NCBI RefSeq assembly: GCF_014287585.1
Contig: NZ_JACOOJ010000051.1
Coordinates: 1 to 22,517, forward strand
Length of the DNA: 22,517 nt
Direction: 5' to 3'
Source: Parabacteroides hominis
GTDB lineage: Bacteria; Bacteroidota; Bacteroidia; Bacteroidales; Tannerellaceae
Shown: piece by piece, positions 8,367 through 16,040 of the stretch
Position numbering within the stretch: position 1 is the first letter of the stretch
How the letters are laid out: each line of letters opens with the position of its first letter
Program-made: the position numbers and the translations under genes
Notes under the pieces: model-generated
What the model was told of the DNA's origin: nothing
Databases searched by the model: none
Seen by the model: the letters and a program-made list of their open reading frames with translations, nothing else

Positions 8367-9950
8367 ATGTATAAACAACTCAATCATTCCAACCATGATG
8401 TGGCATATCTTTTAGGGGGTATCCTTCTTTTCTCCTTTCAGGGATGTAAAGAAAAGCCTGTTACCACCCTGGATTTATCAACCACTCCTAACATCATCTA
8501 CATCTTCCCCGACCAGATGCGTAACCATGCGATGGGTTTCTGGAGGGAAGCGGGATTCCGGGATGCGGTGAATTTTGAGGGGGATCCGGTTCATACGCCT
8601 AACTTGAACCGGTTTGCGAGAGAATCTGTTGTGCTGACTTCGGCCATGAGCAACTGCCCGCTGAGCAGTCCGCACCGGGGAATACTGTTGACGGGGATGT
8701 TTCCGGAACATAGCGGAGTGCCTCTAAACTGTAATGCCAACCGTCCGATCAGTTCATTGCGTGAAGATGCGACCTGCATCAGCGACGTGTTCAGCCAGGC
8801 AGGCTATAATTGTGCCTATATCGGGAAATTGCATGTCGACTGTCCGACTCCCAATGACCCGGAACGTCCCGGAAAATATGTGGAAGACCGTGTTCCGGCC
8901 TGGGATGCCTATACGCCGGCAGAACGCCGGCATGGTTTTGATTACTGGTATTCGTATGGAACGTATGACGTGCACAAACATCCGCATTATTGGGATACGG
9001 AAGGCGTAAAACATGAAATCAACGAGTGGTCGCCCGAACATGAAGCGGACAAAGCCATCTCCTATCTGCGGAATGAGGGGAACGTGCGGGACCCTGAAAA
9101 GCCGTTCTTTATGATGGTCAGCTTTAATCCGCCCCACAGCCCGTATGCCTCACTGGAAGATTGCATGGAGGAAGATTACAACTTATACAAAGATCTCCCG
9201 TTGGACAGCCTGCTGATTCGCCCGAATGCGAACCGGAAAATGGAAAAAGCACCTTCCGTACGTTATTACTTTGCATCGGTGACAGGCGTCGACCGGGCTT
9301 TCGGACGGATATTGGATGAACTCAAAAAACAGGGATTGGACAAGAACACCCTCGTCATTTTCTCTTCCGATCATGGAGAAACCATGTGTAGCCAAAATAC
9401 GGACGACCCCAAAAACTCGCCTTATGCCGAAAGCATGAATGTCCCGTTTATGGTACGTTTTCCCGGAAAAGTAACACCCCGGATCGACAGCGAGCTTTTA
9501 TTGTCTTCCCCTGATATCATGCCGACCATACTCGGACTGTGCGGACTGGAAAAACAGATTCCGGCAGCCGTGGAAGGGCGGAATTATGCCGGGCGTTTTA
9601 CAGGAAAGGATTCTTCCGTTCCTTTGCGCCAGGGTGCTTTGTATATCAAAAATGTCGATGGGGACAAGGATGCCGAAGGAAAAGTCATCTCTTATTTTCC
9701 GGTGGCGAGAGGAATCAAAACACATCAATATACAATGTCGCTCACAATCGACCGGAAGACAAAAGAACTTAAGGACGTCCTTTTATTTGATGACCTGAAA
9801 GATCCGTATCAGATGCAGAATCTCCCCTGGCAGGAGAATAAAGAGATCGTATCCGACTTATGCAAACAAATGGTTCCGTTGCTGAAAGAGGCGGATGATC
9901 CGTGGTATAAAGAACAAATACTGAAAGAACTGATCCCTTACGGGGACTAA
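8367..9950 (+). CDS. Sulfatase (S1 family, Ser-type), lipoprotein
   Basis: This 527-residue arylsulfatase-fold enzyme would remove sulfate esters from the glycan. It begins with a lipoprotein-like signal ending in FSFQGC (Cys27). The metal-binding start PNIIYIFPDQ (Asp49, Gln50), the active-site stretch NCPLSSPHRGILLTG, and VIFSSDHGE (Asp-His pair, about residues 331-332) are all present. In the active site the residue aligned with the formylglycine Cys is Ser100, giving S-S-P-H-R (100-104). Activation would therefore need the anaerobic sulfatase-maturing radical SAM enzyme, which is not in this window. His103 stands where most sulfatases have Ser, a change found in some subfamilies and possibly linked to specificity. 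A nearby Cys97 is not in register to be the formylglycine. The gene starts 4 bases after the lyase gene, so the two are probably one transcriptional unit. Confidence 0.92.
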   Translation: MYKQLNHSNHDVAYLLGGILLFSFQGCKEKPVTTLDLSTTPNIIYIFPDQMRNHAMGFWREAGFRDAVNFEGDPVHTPNLNRFARESVVLTSAMSNCPLSSPHRGILLTGMFPEHSGVPLNCNANRPISSLREDATCISDVFSQAGYNCAYIGKLHVDCPTPNDPERPGKYVEDRVPAWDAYTPAERRHGFDYWYSYGTYDVHKHPHYWDTEGVKHEINEWSPEHEADKAISYLRNEGNVRDPEKPFFMMVSFNPPHSPYASLEDCMEEDYNLYKDLPLDSLLIRPNANRKMEKAPSVRYYFASVTGVDRAFGRILDELKKQGLDKNTLVIFSSDHGETMCSQNTDDPKNSPYAESMNVPFMVRFPGKVTPRIDSELLLSSPDIMPTILGLCGLEKQIPAAVEGRNYAGRFTGKDSSVPLRQGALYIKNVDGDKDAEGKVISYFPVARGIKTHQYTMSLTIDRKTKELKDVLLFDDLKDPYQMQNLPWQENKEIVSDLCKQMVPLLKEADDPWYKEQILKELIPYGD

Positions 9951-9962
9951 GGCCAAAGACGC

Positions 9963-10109
9963 AAAGGAGGTGTGTCAAAATATACTTGTCCCCGCGCTTG
10001 ACGCGGGGCCGCAAAAGAACAGGCCTTATCAATCAGATATTTATACGGTCAGTCTTCATGCGATCCCGCGTCAAGCGCGGGAACAAGGTAGTTTTGACAC
10101 ACCTTCTTT
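9963..10109. repeat. Large inverted repeat between convergent genes, likely bidirectional terminator
   Basis: The arms 9963-10007 and 10065-10109 are complementary over about 45 bases with few breaks. The outer part pairs AGGTGTGTCAAAA (9968-9980) with TTTTGACACACCT (10092-10104); then CTTGT pairs with ACAAG; the inner part CCCGCGCTTGACGCGGG (9991-10007) pairs with CCCGCGTCAAGCGCGGG (10065-10081). Each inner part is also a hairpin by itself (CCCGCG/CGCGGG, 5-base loop). It fills the 171-bp gap between the sulfatase and GH2 stop codons and is followed by a T-run on the + strand (10117-10123). The hairpin has a near-copy at 16865-16888, so it is a dispersed repeat rather than a one-off terminator. 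Confidence 0.75.
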
Positions 10110-10121
10110 TGTGTGCTTTTT

Positions 10122-12158
10122 TTACTTCACCGTCCAGACCACTTTATCATTCACAGGATTCTTCTTTTGGGTGGAACGAGCCTCTATCGTGTTCTCCCCT
10201 TCCTGCAAAGCAACACCTTTCCATTCGAATGTCGCATATTCGTCCGGCTTTTGTTTGCCGATGCTTTTTCCGTTTACAAACAATTCGACTTCCGGTTGAT
10301 TGGAGAAAATCATGATATCCGTTACAGCTAACGAGCGATCGCGATGGCGACGGTTCGTGATATAAACGAACGGTTCGTCTTCGTTCCAGTTAGCCTTATA
10401 GAAATAGAAAGCATCTTTTTTCACCTTGCGGTCGAAAGTCACCAGACCTTTGTCGTTGATACCGGGACGATCGCCTTCCACGCGATGGGCCGCACCGAAA
10501 TCAAACAGGTTCCAAATAAAAGAACCCCAAACGAACGGACGTTCCGCCAATGCTTTCCAGTTTCCGATATGATAATAAGTCTGGTAATTCTCCGGATGCC
10601 ACCAACCGGAAGCAATCCCCCGTTTCACGGAATCCTGCTGATGGTAGATGCTCGCTCCTGCTCCATATTCGCTGATGGCGATCTTATATTCCGGGTGTGC
10701 CTTGTGATTGGCGTCCAGCCATTTCCCCATATCGGACGGTGAACCGCCATACCAACCGAAATACTGGTTCCAGGCAATCACATCGGTTACCTTATTTATA
10801 TCATCGTCATAAGAAAGGAAGCTGGCAGAAGTCGTCAGGCGTGTCGGGTCCTCCTTATGAGCCAGGTCGTTCAGTTCCTCGATATATTCGGTCGGGTTGT
10901 CTCCGATGGTCTTCAACTCATTGAACAGTCCCCAGAAACAGATCGACGGATGGTTATAATGCTGGCGGATCAACTCTTTCAACTGCTCTTTCCCGTTCTC
11001 GCGGAAAGAAGGCTGGTTGATGTAGCCTCTATCCTGGTATCCGCCCGGCCCGATCTGCGGGATTTCAGCCCAGGTGACAATTCCGTATTTATCCATCAGG
11101 TCATAAAAGTAAGTCGCTTGGGGATAGTGGGCCAGGCGAACGGCATTCGTTCCCATCTCGACCATAATGGCGGCATCTTCATCGTGGTGCATTTTATAAA
11201 GCGCATTCCCCCTTTCCGCCCGATCCTGGTGGCGGCATACCCCTTTCAGTTTCAGATGTTCGCCATTCAGGAAGAAGCCTTCCTCAGCATCTACATGATA
11301 ATAGCGCAAGCCTAACGGCTGTACGATCCTATCGATTATCCGGCCTTCGGAGAAAAGGGATATTTCGGCCTTGTACATGAACGGATCTTTGCGGCCATTC
11401 CACAAATGGGGGTTCTGTATTGTCAAATCCATTCCGGTTGTGGCCCAGTCATTGGCATCCACCGTGACCTTTATATCCTGCTGTTGGACGAGCTTATCGC
11501 CATCCCAGATCTTGACGTCCACTTTTACGGGTTGCGCCGTCGCGCTTCCGTTAGAGACGAGCACTTTCGCCTGTACATCGGCCTGCTCTTTCGTTACTTT
11601 ATTCTGAATCAGATAGACACCGGGAGAAGCATAGTCGGTCAACGAGATATTAACCGGATCCGTTATGATCAGATTCACATCCCGGTAGATGCCTCCATAG
11701 AAGTTAAAATCGCCGACTAACGGCATGACATCTTGTTGCAAGGCGTTGTTGACCTTTACCAATATCCGGTTGTCGGCATCATATTTCACCTTATCCGTAA
11801 TCTCGAATACAAACGCGCCATATCCGCCACGATGCTCGCCGACATGGACATCATTAATGAAAACATTCGCAATTGTATTGACTCCTTCAAAACGCAGGAA
11901 GAGGCGTTTGCCTTTCCATTCGGGTTTTACAAACAGCGTTTTGGTATAGTTACCCATTCCGCGATAATAATCCTGTTTACCGGAAAGGGCATCGCCACTG
12001 TTCCAAGTATGAGGCAGGTTCACGCGTTCCTCGCTTTTAAACTGTACCTGATGGGAAAAACGGAACATCCAGTTCTCGTTCAACAGGATTTCCTTACGTG
12101 CAGCAAAGACTGAAGTGCTGATAAAAAGGAGTATCAGACTAAAGATTGTGTGTTTCAT
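10122..12158 (-). CDS. Glycoside hydrolase family 2 (beta-galactosidase / beta-glucuronidase type)
   Basis: This 678-residue secreted enzyme (signal peptide 1-19, cleaved near VFA-A) removes a beta-linked sugar from oligosaccharide ends. The domains run in order: a sugar-binding jelly roll (about 22-170, with LPHTWN and RGMGNYTKTL), an immunoglobulin-like domain (172-285), the TIM barrel (288-590) and a short C-terminal Ig-like domain (about 600-678). The catalytic residues are clear: acid/base Glu414 in FWGLFNE and nucleophile Glu497 in IAISEYGAG. Substrate-pocket motifs include FLNGEHLKLKGVCRHQD and AWNQYFGWY. The NQYFGWY stretch recalls beta-glucuronidases, but the sugar specificity is not settled by sequence reading. 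It is convergent to the sulfatase gene and has its own promoter. Its job with the neighbouring lyase and sulfatase is an inference from position. Confidence 0.92.
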   Translation of the reverse strand: MKHTIFSLILLFISTSVFAARKEILLNENWMFRFSHQVQFKSEERVNLPHTWNSGDALSGKQDYYRGMGNYTKTLFVKPEWKGKRLFLRFEGVNTIANVFINDVHVGEHRGGYGAFVFEITDKVKYDADNRILVKVNNALQQDVMPLVGDFNFYGGIYRDVNLIITDPVNISLTDYASPGVYLIQNKVTKEQADVQAKVLVSNGSATAQPVKVDVKIWDGDKLVQQQDIKVTVDANDWATTGMDLTIQNPHLWNGRKDPFMYKAEISLFSEGRIIDRIVQPLGLRYYHVDAEEGFFLNGEHLKLKGVCRHQDRAERGNALYKMHHDEDAAIMVEMGTNAVRLAHYPQATYFYDLMDKYGIVTWAEIPQIGPGGYQDRGYINQPSFRENGKEQLKELIRQHYNHPSICFWGLFNELKTIGDNPTEYIEELNDLAHKEDPTRLTTSASFLSYDDDINKVTDVIAWNQYFGWYGGSPSDMGKWLDANHKAHPEYKIAISEYGAGASIYHQQDSVKRGIASGWWHPENYQTYYHIGNWKALAERPFVWGSFIWNLFDFGAAHRVEGDRPGINDKGLVTFDRKVKKDAFYFYKANWNEDEPFVYITNRRHRDRSLAVTDIMIFSNQPEVELFVNGKSIGKQKPDEYATFEWKGVALQEGENTIEARSTQKKNPVNDKVVWTVK

Positions 12159-12184
12159 GTTTACAAAATTCTTTATTTACGGTT

Positions 12185-12192
12185 CAAAAGTA
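12185..12192 (-). promoter_or_regulatory. Putative -7 box for the GH2 gene (TACTTTTG on the - strand)
   Basis: CAAAAGTA on the + strand reads TACTTTTG on the coding strand, an exact TAnnTTTG, 26 bases before the GH2 start codon. A weak TTGTG lies somewhat further away than usual (12217-12221) as the only -33 candidate. Confidence 0.5.
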
Positions 12193-12267
12193 GGTAATTG
12201 ACGGCAGAGAGACGAGCACAATTTGTCTAAATGGACGGATAGATTTGTCCGAGAGCGCCATTTTAAA

Positions 12268-12313
12268 TAAAAAAGCTCCCTTGCCGTCAGTCAAAACAAA
12301 CGGCAAGGGAGCT
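12268..12313 (-). terminator. Rho-independent terminator of the outer-membrane barrel gene
   Basis: A perfect 14-bp stem, AGCTCCCTTGCCGT (12274-12287) with ACGGCAAGGGAGCT (12300-12313), has a 12-base loop. The A-run at 12268-12274 is the U-run of the - strand transcript. It lies 20 bases after the stop of the upstream - strand gene and separates it from the GH2 promoter. Confidence 0.9.
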
Positions 12314-12333
12314 GCCCTCAAGCAAGATTGGCT

Positions 12334-14901
12334 TTACATCGCTTGTTCGCCGCCACCGGCGCTATTGCCTTCTCCACCGCCTTTAGTATCGTCGTTGCTG
12401 ATACCGCGGCGGACTTTCTTGATCTGGCCTTTCATCGTACCGAAACGATAAGAGACACTCAAACGGAATTCACGGGCATGACGCCAAGTAGTAGAACGGT
12501 CCACAAACCCTTCACCTGTCGTAGTCGATTCCATCTTCATCGTTTTCCAGAACGGGTTCTGCGCACCCAAAGAGACGGAGAGTTTCTTTTTCAGGAAATC
12601 CTTACTGATATTCAAACCTGCAAAATAGAAAGGAGATTGTTCACTCTGCAATTGGATCCACGGGCTGAAATAACCTCCATGCAAATTAATACGGAAATCT
12701 TTCGGCAAATTAAACTGTGTTCCTGCAAAGATTCGACCGGCCACACCATCCTTTGTCATACCTAATGCTTTCTTGCTGTCGATATTCGTATAGTCGAATC
12801 CACCGTTCATATAAATACGGAACAGAGGAACCGGATTCCAGCTGCCATACAAGAACAATCCGACCTGCTGACGTTTTCCCATATTCCCATAAGTGCTATA
12901 AGAAGCTCCGTTATATTGAGAAAGCGGATTGGATTCCGGGAAGTTTGCTATTATCGTATATCTTTCGATTGCATTATTAACGAATGTATAGCTTAAACTT
13001 GCATTGATACTGAACTTCTGGGCAAACTTGCTAAAGTTGAAGTTCACATTATTACTCTTTTCCGAATCCAGATTCGGATTACCTTGCGAGATACGCTGCG
13101 GGTCGATATTATTCAAATACGGATTCAGATACCAGATACCCGGACGCTGGATACGCATATTATATCCTAAACGCAATTGTGAAGACATGTCTAACTGGTA
13201 AGTCAATGTCGCATTCGGAACAATGTCAAAGTAATTTGTCTTGAAGTTTTCTTCCGGCGCCTTGGCAAACTCCGCATTCAAGCTGGTTCCTTCTGCACGG
13301 ACACCGGCTTTAGCGCCGAATTTATTGAACTTGACCATATATCCCAAGTAAGCGGAATAAATATGCTGAGTATGGCGGAAATCGCTATTACGCTGCGAAA
13401 TATCCTGCCAAGCATTTAAAGAATCCTTTACCTGCTCCAATGTATTACTCTTGCTCTGGCGGTTTATATATTTCACACCGGCTTCCAATGTCTGATCTTT
13501 AAACAAGGGAGTCGTATAATCGACCTGCGCCGTATGTTCCGTCGTAGAAGCATCATTGATATTCCAATTGGGATAACGATAAGCCTGACTATAAACACCT
13601 TCCAGACCTTCAAGCCGGGAATGCCCTTCATTGTCATTGGGGGATTGGCTGAAGCGATAAGACAAAGTCAGCAATTCATCTTTCTTACTGGTCGAATGCT
13701 GGAAATCGACATTGACATCCGTAGAGCCGAATGTTCCTTTTGAATCCGAATAGCGTTTGTAAGAATACATCTGAGTCGGTTCTCCATCTGTCAGATCGGT
13801 CCGATTGACCTTATCTGCAATCAGCTCGGAAAGGTTAGTTGATTTTCCACGGAACAAATTTATACCTACGCTTAATAAGTTCAACGTATCGATCTCATAA
13901 CTTCCTTCCAAATAACCGTATTGGAACGGGCCTTTGTTTTTGCTACGTCCCTTTTCATTCAACAAAGAAGACGGACGGGTAAAAGTCTCGTCACCCTGCT
14001 GGTATTGTACTTCCTGCTCATCCCGCACCGAATAGGTATCGTTCCAGGGAGAATTACGATGGTTATAACCATAATTAGCTGTAATACCGAACTTCCCTGC
14101 CTTCATAGACACATAACCGCCGCCGCCGAAGCTACCCATTGTACTGGCATTGGTGCGAATTGTTCCCGTATATCCCTGCAGTGCATTCTTGGTTGTAATG
14201 ATATTGATAATACCACCAACACCTTCAGCATCATATTTAGATCCCGGATCGGTAATGACCTCGATATTCTTGATAGAACTTGCCGGCATACTTTTCAATA
14301 CATCGGAAGCATTTTCACCACTCAACAGGTTCGAGGGTTTGCCATTCATATAGATTTTATAGTTCGAAGATCCTTTCAATTGGATTTTGTCTTCACCATC
14401 CACTGTTACCATCGGGACTTTACGGAACATCTCCAACGCATTGCTGGTTTTAGCTTCCGGGTCGTCTTCCAGGCTATAAGTCAATTTATCGACCTCCACC
14501 TTGACCAACGGCTTTTGGGCTGTTACGGTAACCTCGTTTAACTGCTGGGTATCGTCATTCATAAACAGCTTGCCGAAATTCACGACTTTCTTGTTTTCCG
14601 ACAATGTAAATGCTTTCTTAACAGGAATTTTTCCTAAAGACTCCATTGTCATCACATATTTACCCGGCTTGTTCATCGTTGCCGTGAACTTACCATCATC
14701 ATCGCAAGCCAACAATTTCACAGGATTCTGTGGCGCGGAAGCCAAAGCTATCCTCAGTGTGGCATAAGGTACGGACTCATTGGATAAAGAGTCGACTACT
14801 TGCCCCTTAATTGTAAAGGCAGCTGATCCGCTTCCGGTTTGCGCAAACACTGACGCAGACACAAAAAGTACCAGCATTAAGTAGAGCAGTTTTTCTTTCA
14901 T
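12334..14901 (-). CDS. Outer-membrane beta-barrel protein with carboxypeptidase-like and plug domains
   Basis: I prefer the ATG at 14901 (855 residues, starting MKEKLLYLML), because the only good -7 box (14952-14959) would leave a leader of about 40 nt. The upstream ATG at 14937 would be almost at the transcript start and would put 12 extra residues before the signal peptide (cleaved near VFA-Q). A carboxypeptidase-regulatory-like domain comes first (FTIKGQVVDSLSNESVPYATL), then a TonB-plug-like domain with ASSIKNIEVITDPGSKYDAEG and GIINIITTK, then a long barrel of the OMP_b-brl_3 type. It differs from SusC: it is shorter, lacks the SusC signature and has no SusD partner. Such proteins are widespread TonB-dependent-receptor relatives of unknown cargo in Bacteroidales. 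It is monocistronic, with its own promoter and terminator, so there is no evidence that it belongs to the glycan locus. Confidence 0.88.
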   Translation of the reverse strand: MKEKLLYLMLVLFVSASVFAQTGSGSAAFTIKGQVVDSLSNESVPYATLRIALASAPQNPVKLLACDDDGKFTATMNKPGKYVMTMESLGKIPVKKAFTLSENKKVVNFGKLFMNDDTQQLNEVTVTAQKPLVKVEVDKLTYSLEDDPEAKTSNALEMFRKVPMVTVDGEDKIQLKGSSNYKIYMNGKPSNLLSGENASDVLKSMPASSIKNIEVITDPGSKYDAEGVGGIINIITTKNALQGYTGTIRTNASTMGSFGGGGYVSMKAGKFGITANYGYNHRNSPWNDTYSVRDEQEVQYQQGDETFTRPSSLLNEKGRSKNKGPFQYGYLEGSYEIDTLNLLSVGINLFRGKSTNLSELIADKVNRTDLTDGEPTQMYSYKRYSDSKGTFGSTDVNVDFQHSTSKKDELLTLSYRFSQSPNDNEGHSRLEGLEGVYSQAYRYPNWNINDASTTEHTAQVDYTTPLFKDQTLEAGVKYINRQSKSNTLEQVKDSLNAWQDISQRNSDFRHTQHIYSAYLGYMVKFNKFGAKAGVRAEGTSLNAEFAKAPEENFKTNYFDIVPNATLTYQLDMSSQLRLGYNMRIQRPGIWYLNPYLNNIDPQRISQGNPNLDSEKSNNVNFNFSKFAQKFSINASLSYTFVNNAIERYTIIANFPESNPLSQYNGASYSTYGNMGKRQQVGLFLYGSWNPVPLFRIYMNGGFDYTNIDSKKALGMTKDGVAGRIFAGTQFNLPKDFRINLHGGYFSPWIQLQSEQSPFYFAGLNISKDFLKKKLSVSLGAQNPFWKTMKMESTTTGEGFVDRSTTWRHAREFRLSVSYRFGTMKGQIKKVRRGISNDDTKGGGEGNSAGGGEQAM

Positions 14902-14951
14902 TAAATTTGAGAATTTAGATATTATCGATTTAAACAAATTAAAAACAGTTG

Positions 14952-14959
14952 CAAAAGTA
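14952..14959 (-). promoter_or_regulatory. Putative -7 box for the outer-membrane barrel gene (TACTTTTG on the - strand)
   Basis: CAAAAGTA on the + strand is an exact TAnnTTTG on the coding strand and the same octamer as in front of the GH2 gene. It supports the start codon at 14901 over that at 14937. No convincing -33 element was seen. Confidence 0.55.
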
Positions 14960-15044
14960 ACTTTATCTACGAGGCATTCGTAACTTTACAGTTTAAAGAA
15001 TTGTAAAAGTTGTATTTTGGTGTTCGATTTCGGCAGATTTCACC

Positions 15045-15052
15045 TATTTTTG
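15045..15052 (+). promoter_or_regulatory. Putative -7 box for the nitroreductase-like gene (TATTTTTG)
   Basis: TATTTTTG is an exact TAnnTTTG, 28 bases before the start codon. A TTTG at 15016-15019 is a possible -33 element, but the spacing (25) is longer than the usual 19-21. It is divergent from the promoter at 14952. Confidence 0.55.
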
Positions 15053-15080
15053 TAGAAACCAATCATAAAAAGACAAGTTT

Positions 15081-15716
15081 ATGAGAAAATTATCATTCAT
15101 TTTTGCAGCGTTGCTGCTCGTCGTCACTATGCATGCACAGGATCTGAAAACAATCAAATTAGACTCTCCGGACAAAAACAGAGGCAGTTCCGTTATGAAA
15201 GCATTATCCGACCGCCACTCCGACCGGGAATATGCAAGCAAAGAACTCAGTTTGCAGGATTTGTCCGATTTACTCTGGGCCGCAAACGGCATTAACCGTC
15301 CGGATGGCAAACGGACAGCGCCTTCTGCTCTGAACAAACAGGATATCGATATTTATGTCATTATGAAAGAAGGCGCTTACCTGTATGACGCCAAAGCAAA
15401 CAGCCTGCAACCCATTGCCAAAGGCGATCACCGGGCAGCGGTTGCCGGCAGCCAGTACTTTGTCAAATCGGCGCCGGTCAGCCTGGTACTCGTTTCCGAT
15501 CTTTCACGCTTCGGAAACATTACCGATCACACCAAGCTGATGGCAGCTGTCGATGCCGGTATCGTTTGCCAGAACATCAATATTTTCTGCGCTGCCGCCG
15601 GTCTGGCAACCGTTCCCCGTGCCACGATGGATCAAGCTGCCTTAAAACGAATCTTGAAACTAACAGATAGCCAATTACCCATCATGAACAATCCGGTGGG
15701 ATATCCACGGAAATAA
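15081..15716 (+). CDS. Exported nitroreductase-family (SagB/ThcOx-like) protein
   Basis: This 211-residue protein has a signal peptide (1-19, cleaved after MHA), followed by a compact nitroreductase fold that normally binds FMN and works as a dimer. Landmarks are SDRHSDREYASKELSLQDLSDLLWAANG, where the conserved Arg and the LSxLLWAANG helix are typical, RTAPSALNKQDIDIYV (equivalent to the SAGALYP stretch of SagB-type members), VDAGIVCQNINIFCAAAGLATV and a C-terminal PVGYPRK. An exported nitroreductase is unusual, because most act in the cytoplasm with NAD(P)H, but signal-peptide versions are common in Bacteroidales. The substrate and electron donor are unknown. It is a single-gene unit between its own promoter and a strong hairpin terminator. 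Confidence 0.88.
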   Translation: MRKLSFIFAALLLVVTMHAQDLKTIKLDSPDKNRGSSVMKALSDRHSDREYASKELSLQDLSDLLWAANGINRPDGKRTAPSALNKQDIDIYVIMKEGAYLYDAKANSLQPIAKGDHRAAVAGSQYFVKSAPVSLVLVSDLSRFGNITDHTKLMAAVDAGIVCQNINIFCAAAGLATVPRATMDQAALKRILKLTDSQLPIMNNPVGYPRK

Positions 15717-15770
15717 AGAGGAGCACCAGAAGCATTCGACTGTAATACAATATTTAATAACTATAATGAA

Positions 15771-15806
15771 GGCCATAGTTCTTAGAGAACTATGGCCATT
15801 TCTTTT
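15771..15806 (+). terminator. Strong hairpin terminator after the nitroreductase-like gene
   Basis: GGCCATAGTTCT (15771-15782) and AGAACTATGGCC (15786-15797) form a perfect 12-bp stem with a 3-base centre (TAG), followed by ATTTCTTTT. Its inner part is the AGTTCT-N3-AGAACT motif also found after the susC and sigma promoters, and its left arm with flank (TGAAGGCCATAGTTCT, 15767-15782) is repeated exactly at 15993-16008. Confidence 0.8.
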
Positions 15807-15961
15807 CATCAGTAGAAGAATGAGGATATTTAAAACGTTATGGTTTAGCCTATTATATCATAGAGGTAATTCCTTGCCTAATACCTCTTACTTCATATCA
15901 AGTACGATTATTTAGCCTATAATAGTTAAAATGCGCAATAAGATTAATTCTTTACAACATA

Positions 15962-15994
15962 TTTCGACAATTCGAAAATAAATTTATAATTTTG
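15962..15994 (+). promoter_or_regulatory. Putative promoter of the ECF sigma-factor gene
   Basis: TAATTTTG (15987-15994) matches TAnnTTTG exactly. A TTTC at 15962-15965 lies 21 bases upstream, close to the -33 TTTG position. Transcription would start near 16001, inside or just before the inverted repeat at 16002-16018, leaving a leader of about 40 nt. Confidence 0.55.
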
Positions 15995-16001
15995 AAGGCC
16001 A

Positions 16002-16018
16002 TAGTTCTCTAAGAACTA
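16002..16018. promoter_or_regulatory. Inverted repeat TAGTTCT-CTA-AGAACTA at the start of the sigma-factor transcript
   Basis: This is a perfect 7-bp palindrome with a 3-base centre, directly after the -7 box and 22 bases before the sigma-factor ATG. It shares AGTTCT-N3-AGAACT with the sites near susC (1256) and at 15777. Its position suggests an operator for autoregulation or a 5'-end RNA hairpin. Confidence 0.5.
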
Positions 16019-16040
16019 AATCCCATTCGAACAACACATC

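Larger units (their letters stand above)
15717..16040. other. Intergenic region between nitroreductase-like and sigma-factor genes
   Basis: This 324-bp region holds the terminator at 15771-15806, the sigma promoter and its inverted repeat (listed separately). Between them are a 7-bp inverted repeat (AGAGGTA about 15860 with TACCTCT about 15886) and two copies of TTTAGCCTAT (around 15844 and 15911). No gene is visible; a small RNA cannot be ruled out. Confidence 0.5.

Noticed and set aside
9970..10331. Open frames on the + strand over the 3' end of the GH2 gene
   Set aside because: They are shadows of the GH2 coding strand and of the intergenic inverted repeat, with no family resemblance.
13921..14541. 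206-residue + strand open frame inside the outer-membrane barrel gene
   Set aside because: It is antisense to a clear beta-barrel coding region; its His/Ile-rich composition is a by-product of the opposite frame.
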